Shown here: positions 1-10,795 of the stretch, one piece after another
Layout: every line of letters begins with the position of its first letter
Numbering within the stretch: the first letter of the stretch is position 1
Origin: Cyanoderma ruficeps
Lineage: Eukaryota > Chordata > Aves > Passeriformes > Timaliidae
NCBI GenBank assembly: GCA_008694505.1
Contig: VZDJ01000346.1
Span: 9,225,244 to 9,289,243 of the forward strand
Direction of reading: 5' to 3'
DNA length: 64,000 nt
Notes under the pieces: generated by a model
What the model saw: the letters and a program-made list of their open reading frames with translations, nothing else
Told to the model about the DNA's origin: nothing
Databases searched by the model: none
Position numbers and translations under genes: made by a program

Positions 1-3000
1 CAGGGACTTAGGATGGAATTAGTAGCAAGCAGCTTGTAGAGTGCAGGAGAAACAAGTTGACATTACTGTGCTTGCCTTCCACACTGAGCTGGATGGCAAT
101 TTCTGGCTTCTGAATTTTCATTCCTGACTAAAGATATCCTTGGATGTTCTTAATACATGGATCAGAGATTCAAATTCTAGTCTGAACTCCTAGAAATGGA
201 AATGAATTCAAGCCAATGTTTCTCTTAAATCTTTCATTTTACATTAGTTACTAAGGAAGGTGTAACTCGTTTGTGTGTCATGTAATTGGTTTCTGCTACT
301 GTGAAATCACTGTTCTACTGGCAACAACTGCTCCCCTGAGGTTTTTTGTATTATGTATTTCAGAAATACTTTCTGTAAATTACACTTTATTACAGTATAT
401 AGCTCTTTGGAGTACCAAGATATTTATGTCAGATTACACTGAATGTCATTGTAACAAGAGGATCGTTTAAGGGATACACTGTAAATCAAAGTAAAAAAAC
501 CCACATAAAAAACCTGCTGCTGCTATGGCAAGTCCCTAGTGATACAATTTTCCATCTGCTAACGGTGCAGTATAAATCAATGCAGAGGCAGTCCCCTAAG
601 CATTTGCTCCCCCTAATTTCTTGTATCAAGTCTCACAATATTTTCAGTTTAACTTGTTGCCTAACTACTAGCACACCTGGGTAATACTGTTCCCAGGCAA
701 CAGTGTATAAGCACAACAAGAATAAAGAAATGGAAATTTCAATGTGCTGTTTTAGTAGAAGCCCTCTGAGAAGGAGAGGGAAATTGGGAATGCAAGGTAT
801 TCAAACCACAGAACTCCAGGCATTAATAGAAATTCATCCTGAAGAGGGTAAATCCTTAGGAAAAGATCAAAGAGAAAATAAAACCAATTATGAGAACCTT
901 ACAGTTAAAAATAGCTAATAGAGCATCTGTTTTCATGAAGATATGTAAATATGTAGAAGAGAGACCATGCGTCATCTTAGAAACCTACCAAGATTACCAG
1001 CATAAAACAGTGTTTACTCAGGAGTGACTGTGAACTATTTTCTGTGGGCTTCCAGAGCAGTCAGGAATGCCTGGACAATTGCTGCAGTTCAGAGCTGCTG
1101 AACTGTGCCAGGACTGTGGGCTGAGGAGCCCTCTGAGGCCAAGGAGAATTTTGGCCTCTAAGAGATATCCTGAAATTTGTGTATGTCCAAGGAGATCAAG
1201 AGACTAAAAAGGCTGCACTTCTTACCCACTCCATCCTCTGCAATCTGGAGAAAACTTGACGCATAAATTCCAAATAAGCAGCAAAGGCATGGAGGATGGT
1301 ATTCTTGTGCTAAGAACAATCTGGCATGTGGAAGGAGGCCTGGGCTTAAAACCTAAGTAGTTAGGATTCGATTTAGGCAGATATCCTAAGGCAGCTGTGG
1401 GGAAGGGGGCGNGGGGCGGCGCAGGGGGTGGAGGTGTTGGAGAAAAAAAACCCAGCCCTCTCACCACAGGTTTTGTTCCATCTGTGTCTCTCTAGCTTTG
1501 TAATCTTGCACTGTGGTGAAAGCATGTAAAGACTGAATTCCTGAAAGAAGTCAGTATCAATGCTGTGCACAAAACTCACACTCTGATATAGAATTAATAC
1601 CTCCAGATTCTATTTTAGGATTAAAAATTGGCATGAGGAGCCCATTCTACCTTAGTAGTGCAATTTCCATGCTGTGTACATTTACACAGATCTGTGATGT
1701 GGCTTAGAGAGACAGCTATGTCTGGTTCAATTTAGTAAGCCAAATCATTATGTTATGAACCACAACTGAACTTACTTCATTAGGTGGCTTCACCAAAGTC
1801 TGAGGTCAAAGGAGCATTGAGAAATATTCTACCCTCTCCTAATGCTGGCAGTGGTTCCTACCAAGCAAGCTGTAGAATGGATATATGTTCTTGTAGTGTA
1901 GCCTGTTGGACTGCCACTGTAGTGTAGCCTGTGCCTTAGGAAGGGAACAGGCTGTGGGGCAACTCTGTGGCACATTGAGTGGGAACCACAAGTGACACTG
2001 TGGAAAGGCCTGTGACACCTGGCAAGGAACTTGGAGTGTACGATGTCAGGGCCAAGAGTAGTAAGATGAAGTTGGATGAGGTTGCCACACTGGGGGAGCT
2101 GGACTGTACATGTGACTCTCAACAGTGTGGGGAGGCAGGCTAGTTGATAGGGAAAAGGAGCAAAATATAGGAGAACAGGTTAAATACAAGGTACTGGGTA
2201 TGATGGTCTAACTGTAACTGGATCAGCACACAGAATACAGTGTAAGGCTGCATCCTTCTAGCTGCAAATGGGAGAGGAAGAGAAGGGAAGTGCCAGCTTT
2301 AAAACCTTCCAAGCCATGAAGAAAAAGACTTGTTTCTTGAGCTTAAATGTTTATTAATCACTGAATGCATTGCCAGGAAACTGCAAAAGGAAAAAAATTT
2401 GTTATGTTGTCATATTGTGACACTGTAATAGAAGTGGACACCTTTTAAGTAAGTATTTATGTGTCTTTTTCATTTCCTATTAATATTATTTTAGTGCAAT
2501 GTGATTTAAATACATAAATGATTCATTATGTAAGTTTAAATCCATAAATAACCTAAGGATCTTGGTGGGCAACAAGCTGTGCATGAGCCAGCAGTGTGTC
2601 TCAGTGGCCAAGAAGGCCTGGTGTACATTAGGAAGAGGACTGCCAGCAGGTCAAGGTCCACTCTTCAGTACACGAGAGACATGGCGCTACTTGAGCTGTC
2701 CAGCAGAGGACTACGAAAATGATTAAGGGACTGGAGCAACTCTCTTATGAGGAAAGGCTGAGGGAGCTGGGCACGTTCAGCCTCAAGAAGAGACAAATAA
2801 GAGGGGTCCTTATCAATGTCTATCAGTATCTCAAGAGAGGATGAAGGCTCTGCTCAGTGGTGCCAAGCAACAGGACCAGAGGCAACAAGCAGAAACTGAT
2901 GCACAGGAAGTTCCACCTGAACATGAGAAAGAACTTCCTTACTGTGTGGGTGACTGAGCACTGGAACAGGCTGCCCAGAGAGGTGGTGGAGTGCCCCTCA

Positions 3001-3341
3001 CTGGAAATATTCAAGAACCATCTGGATGCAGACCTGTGCCCTGTGCTCTGGGATGACCCTGCTTGAGCAGGGAGGTTGGGCCAAATGATCCACGGCGCTC
3101 CCTTCCAACGTAACCCATTCTGTGATTCTGTAAATTAGCAAGAGAACATCTGTCCCAGAAGTCCAGATATTGGGCTGTTCTTACTGGTAACACTGAGCAG
3201 TAAGAGTTGCTACCATTAAAATATAGATATGGCAAATATATACATGTGGCAAAACATAAAATTTTCCAAGATGGATTAAGTTACTCTTAATCTTAATAAG
3301 GCGTTTCTTGTATTTTGCAAGGGATTTTGTAAGGTACTTAC
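1..3341. other. RGS22 intron 3 (to left edge)
   Basis: AT-rich intronic DNA on the minus-strand gene. It holds one CR1 element near its right end, a single N at 1412 in a G-rich run, and a short local repeat of the phrase AGTGTAGCCTG around 1895-1930. No convincing further RGS22 exon was seen. Confidence 0.6.
2555..3135 (+). mobile_element. CR1 LINE, 5'-truncated 3' fragment
   Basis: Typical CR1 3' sequence: the segment around 2725-2775 (GGAGCAACTCTCTTATGAGG, then the 'gctgagggagctgg' phrase), the 'gaagttccacctgaacatgag' segment, and the 3' UTR ending CCATTCTGTGATTCTGT at about 3115-3132. It is 5'-truncated, as nearly all CR1 copies are, and the open frames across it are remnants. It lies antisense to RGS22 in intron 3. 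Confidence 0.92.
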
Positions 3342-6300
3342 CGGAAGACTCAAAAATTCATTAAAGTAATCCACAAGCATATCATCTGTGGCTAAGCATA
3401 CTTCCTATAGAGAGATAAAACCACAAAGCATGGTTTGTAAATATTTGCATGCACTGTTGCCTCAAACAATATTTTTTCCATGAGATATGACATGGAAGAT
3501 TTGCAAAATATTATTTCCCCTTTTTGAGAATTGCATCACTGTTATATTCTAACCATTGCACACTGCCAAGGTCCTTAGCAATTTAAAATGCACCCATGAA
3601 GGTAAATCCTTTTCCAATGAATTTACAGATAAAGCCTTCATAAACCAAACAGCTTCTAGATGCTGAAAGTCTGCATGTCAACTTTTGAAAAAAGGTGCAT
3701 AAGCTAACAGTCTAGAATTTCCCCACATTGCACCTTTCTCTCTTGCACTTGGGAAGAAGGAGAGTATAATATTTCACCAGGGCTACTTTCTGCTCTCACA
3801 CTGCTGCTTGGGGATGTTGGGGACCAAAAGGGAGAACACTAACCTATAATTTGGCTCAGCAAGCAAGCAATGCCATACTTGAATCTGACAGAACTGGGAA
3901 GCTTCCTTTTGACCTCATCAGAAGTGAAGACTGCATCTGCATGTTTCTTAGTATCCTTTCTGACCCCTGCATTTTAAATCCTGCTAACATGACTCAAAAA
4001 CTGTAGACTAGAAGTTGAATTTTTCTGCTGTTGACAAATCCAAAAGTATGGCTCCAAGTCTTACTTTTACTGTACTCAGTATATCCACCATCCCCATTTC
4101 AGTTCAACAGAGTGTAAAATTGGAACATTATTCCACTGGTCTTCAGATATGTGTCTTCAGTATAATAGAGACACTTAAATAATTTTTAATAGTTTAATGT
4201 TCCTGAATATTCTATAATTTCAGCCTTGCAAGGCAAGGAGAATGCACTTAAATTTAATGTATTTGCCAATAGTAGCAAAGATGTTGCAACACAAATAGTT
4301 TTTCTTTCTTAAGTTGATAGCATTGTACTGTGCTAGTGAGGAATAGCATTAAAGAGAGGTTATGCACAGTGTACAGGCAGGCAGTATCTTGATCCAAACC
4401 CCAGTGGTCTAACCTAAATACAGACAGCTTGTTCTCAGATAAGGAAGAAATCTGAGATAATATGTATGACAAGTCAGGACTATACCTGATGGTGTTCATC
4501 TTGCCCTAGTCTGCCAGCATTTATTCCTCAGCACTTGTGGTTGATGTGGTGACTGATACAGCACAGGCAAGGCAGCCCAAGCTCATTCCTAGAAAATGCT
4601 GCCAATGCTGAAAACAAGACTTTCATGCCTTATTTGGATCACAGGCCCATGGCCCAATGCAGTTGCAGTGCCATGGGCCTAGAGATGTTTGGGCACTGAT
4701 TAAATAGGGAAATTTATCAAAGTGTCTAACCCATTTTGAAATCAACAGAGGATCCTCTTACTAATGTCAATAGGCAATCAGATCCAGAAATATCAATTCT
4801 GCAAGTATTAACACAATTAGGAAAATAAATTAATTAGAAACAAGCTATAGTCAGCCTCATGTTTGGTTTGACAATGACAAGGATGAATCTTGAGATAGGA
4901 CTAGATATGATAATACATGATGAAAATATTTTATTGTTTCAAAGGACTTATTAAAAGCAGTTAATTTATTATTGGCTGAAGTATAAACTCCTTAGGAATA
5001 TGCAGGTAACATGTTTTTAATTTCCCAAGGATACAATCCTCTGTAATCCTATATAACAACAAGAAATGTAAACACAGTGGTTGATTAATAGATAAAATGC
5101 TTATGATCTTATTAATGTGTGCTTTATTACTTACTGCATCTATACATGATATACTTTCCTCTGGTTTTTGGAGAGTTTTTTGTAGACAGTCTTATTTTCA
5201 TTTGAAATCAGTTGCACTTTCTTATGCGCACATTACAGTTTAGGGAGTTGCGTGTATAGCTTTGATTTTTGTGTCAGAAAGCATTTGGTTTCATTTCTTT
5301 CCATGACCTTTCTCCTGCAGCACAGTATAAATTATGACTAGACAAAGCTGACTTAGAATTGCAACTGGAGGTTAAGATGTGCTAAAAATTGGCCCAAAAC
5401 TTGTGCTTACGTTGGTTCTGTTTATGGTAATAAACACTATAAGTAAAACAGTATCTAGAGATTGCCAAAAGCAGTATCAATACATATATACTTTAAAATA
5501 CATAGTTACAAGGGCATCCAAAACAGGGAATAGGCAAAAATTACCTGAGCTGCAACAGTAAATGTGTCGTTTCTTAGGAGGTAACAGAGAAATATATATA
5601 CCTTTCAAACAAGACAAACATCAGAGAGAACCTACAATGAGCTATGAGCAAAGAGCAAAAAAGGCAAAGTAAGGAGATTGTTAAACCTGTTATATTGAAA
5701 CTTCCAGTTGTTTGTTTCCATCCTTCATCCTAATTCACTTTCTTTTCCATCTTTATTCTCCATAGTCTCCTGTTACTTTTTTCCTAATTATTTTCAAACT
5801 AAGTATTTTATCTGCCAAAATTTTAAGAAATTGCTCAGTAATCTATACTTGCAAAAATAAACGAGAAAACAGACAATGGTTTCTAAAATGATTTTTTGCT
5901 TTTTTTGCTCCATTACTGCGTAATGAAAATAATGACCAAGCCTTATAAGCATACTTACTAATATTTCTTCTGTTATACATGGAGGTTCTGAAAAGAAGAT
6001 ATTAAATATCATATGTTATCCAAGCAATACAGTCAATCTGGTTCAACTACAATACAACAAAAAGTTTCCAAAAAGTAGTGAGGTGTGACAACTGCCGTGG
6101 GTATTCTGAAATAAAATAACTTAGTCTGAAGAAATAAAATAACCTAAGAATATGCTGTAATGTTGGCCCATGCATGAAAATATTATCTAGCACAAGAATT
6201 ATTTAAATATAAGTATTATTTAAATATATTATTTATTATACATATCAGTTAATTTCATGTAAGCGTTCCTCTGCAAAATTGATAACTAGAAGCTTGATGG

Positions 6301-6649
6301 TTTAATGAAAATACCGATTTGTATGAGACTCTCAAAGCTTTGAACAGCAAATATTACAAATCATGTGATAAAACTAAAAAGATATAATTGTGTTCCCGAA
6401 CAATCAACTCTCGTTCATTTTAGGACAACATCCTGTCTTCAGTGATGCCATTTGAAGGGAGTAAAGTTCTCTTCGGAGTGATGGGTCCTGCCGGGCAAGT
6501 TTACACCCGTCAGTTCCAAATGCCCCTTTTGTGCCATCGCCTCTGTACCTGAGGCCGCCACCGTGGGGACCGGGCCCCGTGCGACACGGAGCCAGCCCAG
6601 CCCTGCGGGGAGAGCTCGACGTACCGGTGGTGATCCTCTTGGAGAGCAT
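3342..6649 (-). CDS. RGS22: RGS22, first three coding exons (partial)
   Basis: Three minus-strand exons join in frame: 6649-6625 (25 nt, start ATG, donor GTACGT), 5987-5959 (29 nt, donor GTAAGT) and 3404-3342 (63 nt, donor GTAAGT). Together they encode 39 residues, beginning MLSKRITTEPPCITEEIL and continuing EVCLATDDMLVDYFNEFLSL. I recognise this as the N-terminus of regulator of G-protein signalling 22 from the strong match to the remembered human start (LATDDFLVDYFNEFLSLP). RGS22 is a large, testis-enriched protein with several RGS domains that binds G-alpha subunits. None of those domains falls in this window. The next exons were not found in 1-3340 and presumably lie off the left edge. 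Exon 1 lies in a CpG island, and the neighbour FBXO43 agrees with conserved synteny. The joins are inferred from reading frame and splice consensus. Confidence 0.9.
3405..5958. other. RGS22 intron 2
   Basis: AT-rich intron between the 63-nt and 29-nt coding exons. No repeat family, RNA gene or additional exon could be recognised in it. Confidence 0.6.
5988..6624. other. RGS22 intron 1
   Basis: Short AT-rich intron (637 nt) between the first two coding exons, ending at the edge of the CpG island. It contains an AT-rich partly palindromic stretch around 6193-6240. Nothing else was identified. Confidence 0.6.
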
Positions 6650-6960
6650 CCCGGCCCCGGCACCCGCAGCCGCCGGCCGCGCCCGCACAGGGGAGGTCCC
6701 GGGGAGCGGCGGGGGCAGCCCCTGCCCAGGTGAGGTCCCGGGAGCGGCGGGAGCAGCCCCTGCCCAGGTGAGGTCCCGGGAGCGGCGGGAGCAGCAGCGC
6801 CCGAACAGGGAAGGTCCCGGGGAGCGGCGGGAGCAGCGCCGGGGCCGCCGGGCCCGGCCGGGGCCTGTGGCCGCCGTGCCGTTGCTATGGCGCTGCAAAC
6901 ACGGCCCGGGCAGCGCCCGGCCCGGCACCGCGCTCCCTCAGGGAGGACAGTCCCAAAGGA
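6500..6960 (-). promoter_or_regulatory. RGS22: CpG island, RGS22 promoter and first exon
   Basis: A sharply bounded GC- and CpG-rich block in AT-rich surroundings covers the RGS22 start codon (6649-6647) and its presumed upstream 5' UTR and promoter (higher coordinates). It contains a GC-rich tandem repeat. The exact transcription start cannot be read from the sequence. A divergent plus-strand transcript is possible but unsupported. Confidence 0.75.
6691..6845. repeat. GC-rich minisatellite in the RGS22 promoter island
   Basis: About four tandem units of roughly 38-40 bp share the core GAGGTCCCGGGAGCGGCGGG followed by AGCAG. The first two units also share a CCCCTGCCCAGGT end. The units carry small differences, so this is a degenerate minisatellite lying just upstream of RGS22 exon 1. 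Confidence 0.8.
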
Positions 6961-7844
6961 GATGCCTGAGAAGCAGAGATGTGAGGAGGATACTTGTAGC
7001 CAGAAATGAAACTAAACACCCCTAGAAGGTTAGTTTCTGCCTTGGCTCCAGCATGTTAGAAAAAGTCACGTTTCTTGTGGGATCAGCGAAATCTGTGTGC
7101 AAAGAAAGAATTCAGACTACTATATGAGGCTTTCAGAGGGATTTAGGTGTTTCACAACTGGGATCTGAAAACCATCCTGCCTAGCAAGTACCCTATCCTA
7201 GAACTGCATAAATCCGTCAGGATTTTTTGGCATGAAAGTTCACTCAAAAGTTCTCTGCCACTGCTTATTTCCAGACCGGCACTGCTTTTAGTAGCTTGGC
7301 AAAAATCCCACTGGGATCAGTTGTACAAGATATCATGGATGCAAGGTACATGAAGAGCTCCTTTGAGAAACCTAATTCATCAGCCAGGCTCAGGAAGTGC
7401 CCAAAATGCACTACGACCTTGCCATTCCCAGAGAACTATCATTTGAGTCCCCTTTCACGGAGCAGAGTAGTATAACCAGTTGTAATGCTCAATTGTAGAA
7501 AAAAAATTTTATTTTAACTCATACATGACTTTGGTGGAATCCATGGTTAAGTAAAAACAGAACAAAATGCACATGCCCAGGGACTGCAGCTTAAAGTCCA
7601 GAAGCTGATGAGTGTTAATAATGAACAAGCAGCAAATCTGTTACCATAGAGGGAGGGAAAATGGCTTCATCTCCTAGAAACAAAAGATATTTTGCACCCT
7701 GTACTCCAGATGTGCATTCCCACTCTGGGGGATGCCTGCCCAAATACAGCCACTGGTTTAGTTGCTAAATGCCAGAATAATACTTCTTCTAACTGTCTTA
7801 ATGAAATATTGTTAGCTGTGTGATTTGCTTTTAAGGGTGGTTTG

Positions 7845-7875
7845 GGTCAGGGGGTGGGGGGGTGGGGGGTGTCCC
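7845..7875 (+). other. G-rich tract, possible G-quadruplex
   Basis: Several runs of three to seven G in about 30 bases fit the G-quadruplex pattern on the plus strand. It is intergenic, about 0.9 kb beyond the RGS22 CpG island. No function is implied by sequence alone. Confidence 0.5.
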
Positions 7876-7958
7876 CTAAGGGGCAAATAGTATTTCCAAA
7901 GATCTAAAAGATAAACTGAATAATGTGTTATTCAAGACACACATTTCAGGCAAATGTT

Positions 7959-8052
7959 TCATATATCTATATCTGTATCTATATCTATATCTATATCTAT
8001 ATCTATATCTATATCTATATCTATATCTATATCTATATCTATATCTATATCT
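7959..8052. repeat. (TATATC)n hexanucleotide microsatellite
   Basis: About 15 near-perfect copies of the six-base unit TATATC, with one early variant (CTGTATC). A clean, probably length-polymorphic microsatellite. Confidence 0.97.
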
Positions 8053-10184
8053 CTGAAGAGCATATTCAACAGAAGTAAAGAATAAAATATGAAGATTGAG
8101 ATTCAGATTCCAAGTGATTTACTAGTGCTGTGTATCAGGACATATTCTACTGTCACTATGAAATATTTCTAATAGGTATACTTAATGTATATGTAAGAGA
8201 AACATGCATAACAGCCCATGAAATGCAAAGTGAAACCTTTCCAACAGGTAGAAGAATTGCACTCCGTTGTATTATGAGCCTGGATTGTCTCATAACTAAA
8301 CCACTTAATATGATTTTAAATGTTTAAGCTAATGTTCATTCCACTCATTTTCCCCCTGCCCCTCTTTCTTTCTGATGTAGGTATAAACATAGTCTGCAGT
8401 GTATAACTTTCTCCTAAACTTTCCTAATTGCTTGCAATATTTGAAGAAAAAACAACAGAAACATGATGAATGAGCCCTTTTTTTAAAATTAGAAGTGGAA
8501 GCTACAAGACAGCTCAGAAAAAACTGAAGTCTGAAAATGAGTCAATTAAGAAAAATAAAATTTAAAAAGGTCCTTTTCCTATCCTTCTGTCATCAGGTAT
8601 ATTTTGATATAAAACTCCTAGGTCTTTGTGCTGTTTCAATGTGCTTCAAAGATTACATTTAGGATTAAGCTTATCAGAAAATACACATTGTACTCTGCTA
8701 TGGAGAATCTGTTAGCAGTCATCATCACTTTTTCATTATCTTAGTTGACAATACACATTTAGGTCAAATACCTTGTGTGTGTGCATTTCAGTCCTGATTT
8801 TATATTGCCAGTTAAAAGTTCACCAGCTAGTGAAGCTGAGATATAAAGATCAGTCCCATTTTCCTCCTTTTTCACATTTTCCTTTCCATGCTCTTATTTT
8901 ATTTTAATTTTTATTATTATTTAGCTTAGCAGACCTGCAGGCCTACAGGATGTTTCATAAATATAGTTAAAGCTGTGATCTATCCCAAAAAGCATCTTAC
9001 CCTGTAGTAAAGATGAATGGCTAGACAGGATGGGGAATAAGTTCTAAAAAAGGAGATACCCACAAAATACTAGACAAAAAGACACTAACTGTAGGCTTAA
9101 AACTGTTAGACATTTTAGAAAATGGTAATCTATCAGAAGGCCATCACAGGAAGAGGCTGCACTGAAAGACAAATGGAAGGAAAACATTGACTGGTGCACT
9201 TCATATCTGCTGGCATTTTCCTCCTCCACTTATTTATGAAGAACCATTTGGAGAGGTGAACTTTCAGGCAAGACTTTAATCTGTCCTCCACAAATCTCTG
9301 GAATTTATGCTTTCAGCCATTTGTCAGGGTAAGGATTTCAAAGTATTACCCAGGCAAAGCAGATCAAAACTGCTGAGACAACTTCGCCTCCAAAGAACCA
9401 CACGCATAAGCTACGCCAGTTTGCTGGATGAACAAGCTTCCTTGGGACTCAGGTACAGACAAAACATAAACTGGATTGTTTTAATAAGTCCAAATGCACA
9501 TTTGTGTTTGTAGGTGCTAACCTGTGCTTGATTCCTGGCAGTGGTCAGGAATTCACATAATTCACATAATTAATTATGCATTCAAAAGGTGGCAAATACT
9601 CATAACAAAAATGCAGATACAGCTCTAGAGAGATACTCAGGGACAGCTATTGATTTTCCATAGAAAATCCCCATGTCAGATATAAGTGGGCATTTCTTGC
9701 TGTGATACCTTTAATACCTAAATATTTTTACAGAAATCTGACTTTGGTTGAATATAACTACCGTTTCTTTTTCAGATGACTACCACAGAGATTTTAGTTT
9801 TGCACCTGGTAGCTGCAATCACATACACTGAAAACAGGTGCTAGGAAACCTATTTAAATATTGACTGCAGAATTGCCAAAGTGGGAATCAGATCACAAGA
9901 GGGAAGCACCAGTCCAGAGTCAGATAGCTGGCCCTTAAATGCCTTAAATTATTCTGTTGGCAAAAACACAGAGACTGGCTGTGGTGATGGTACAGCCTCT
10001 GTGTTGAATCTGATAGTCCCAGTTTACAGGCACAGTTTAATGCAATTCTGTGGCTGTCAGAAAAATTAGTGCAAATACCCAAGAAAATTTTTATTGGGAA
10101 TATGAGCAGCCAAAAGAATTTGAAAAGGAGAGAAATAATATTCCTGAAGATAGTCTAGGTTAAAAGTGAAAAAGCAAGTGCTTA

Positions 10185-10795
10185 AAAATAAAATAGGAGA
10201 GGTCAATAGCATCCTGGCCTATATCAGGAATAGTGTAGACAGCAGGACCAGCGCAGTGATTGCCCCTCTGTACTTGGTACTGATAAGGCAGCACCTCAAG
10301 TGCTGTGTCCAGTCCTGAGCCCCTCACTGCAAGGACACTGAAGTGTTGGAGAGTGTCCAGAGAAGGGCAGTGGAGCTGGAGAATGGTGTGGAGCACAAGT
10401 CCTGTGAGGATCAGCTGAGGGTGCTGGAGTTGTTTAGCGTGGAGCAAAGGAGGCTCAGGGGGAGCAAAGGAGGCTCAGGGGAAACGTTATCACTCACTAC
10501 AACTACCTGAAAGGAGGTTGTATGCAGTGAGCTGGGGGTCTGTCTCTTTTCCCAGGTATCAGTTAATAGGACAAGAGGAAATGGCCTTAAGTTGTGCCAG
10601 AGGAGTTTGAGATTGGCTATTAGGAAAAAAATTCTTCAGCAAAAGGATTGTCAAGCACTGGAATGGGCTATACTAAGAAGTATTTAAGGGACTTGTGGAT
10701 GTGGCACTTAGGGACATGGTTTAATGGTGGACTTTGCAGTGCCAGGTTAATGGCTGCACTTTTTCAACATAAACAATTCTATGATCCCAGAAACA
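10185..10795 (+). mobile_element. CR1 LINE, 5'-truncated fragment
   Basis: CR1 features in order: the 'atagcatcctggcctatatc' reverse-transcriptase C-terminal segment, 'agtgtccagagaagggcag', 'aggatcagctgagg', and a decayed 3' end near AACAATTCTATGATCC (about 10769-10785). More diverged than the CR1 at 2.6 kb. It contains an extra 19-20 bp tandem duplication (GGAGCAAAGGAGGCTCAGGG twice, 10442-10480) that arose within the element. Confidence 0.9.

Noticed and set aside
1776..1799. A 24-nt minus-strand segment with good acceptor and donor, in phase with RGS22 exon 3 (peptide TLVKPPNE)
   Set aside because: The peptide does not match the expected continuation of RGS22 (TFSEA-type sequence), so it is likely a chance splice-site pair.
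2823..3066. Open frames in both directions across 2.8-3.1 kb
   Set aside because: They lie within a CR1 3' region and are repeat-derived remnants. The same applies to frames at 25.8-26.7 and 33.7-33.9 kb.
6404..7025. Long open frames on both strands in the RGS22 CpG island
   Set aside because: Low-complexity Pro/Arg/Gly composition from the GC-rich minisatellite. Only the 25-nt RGS22 exon fits a known protein.
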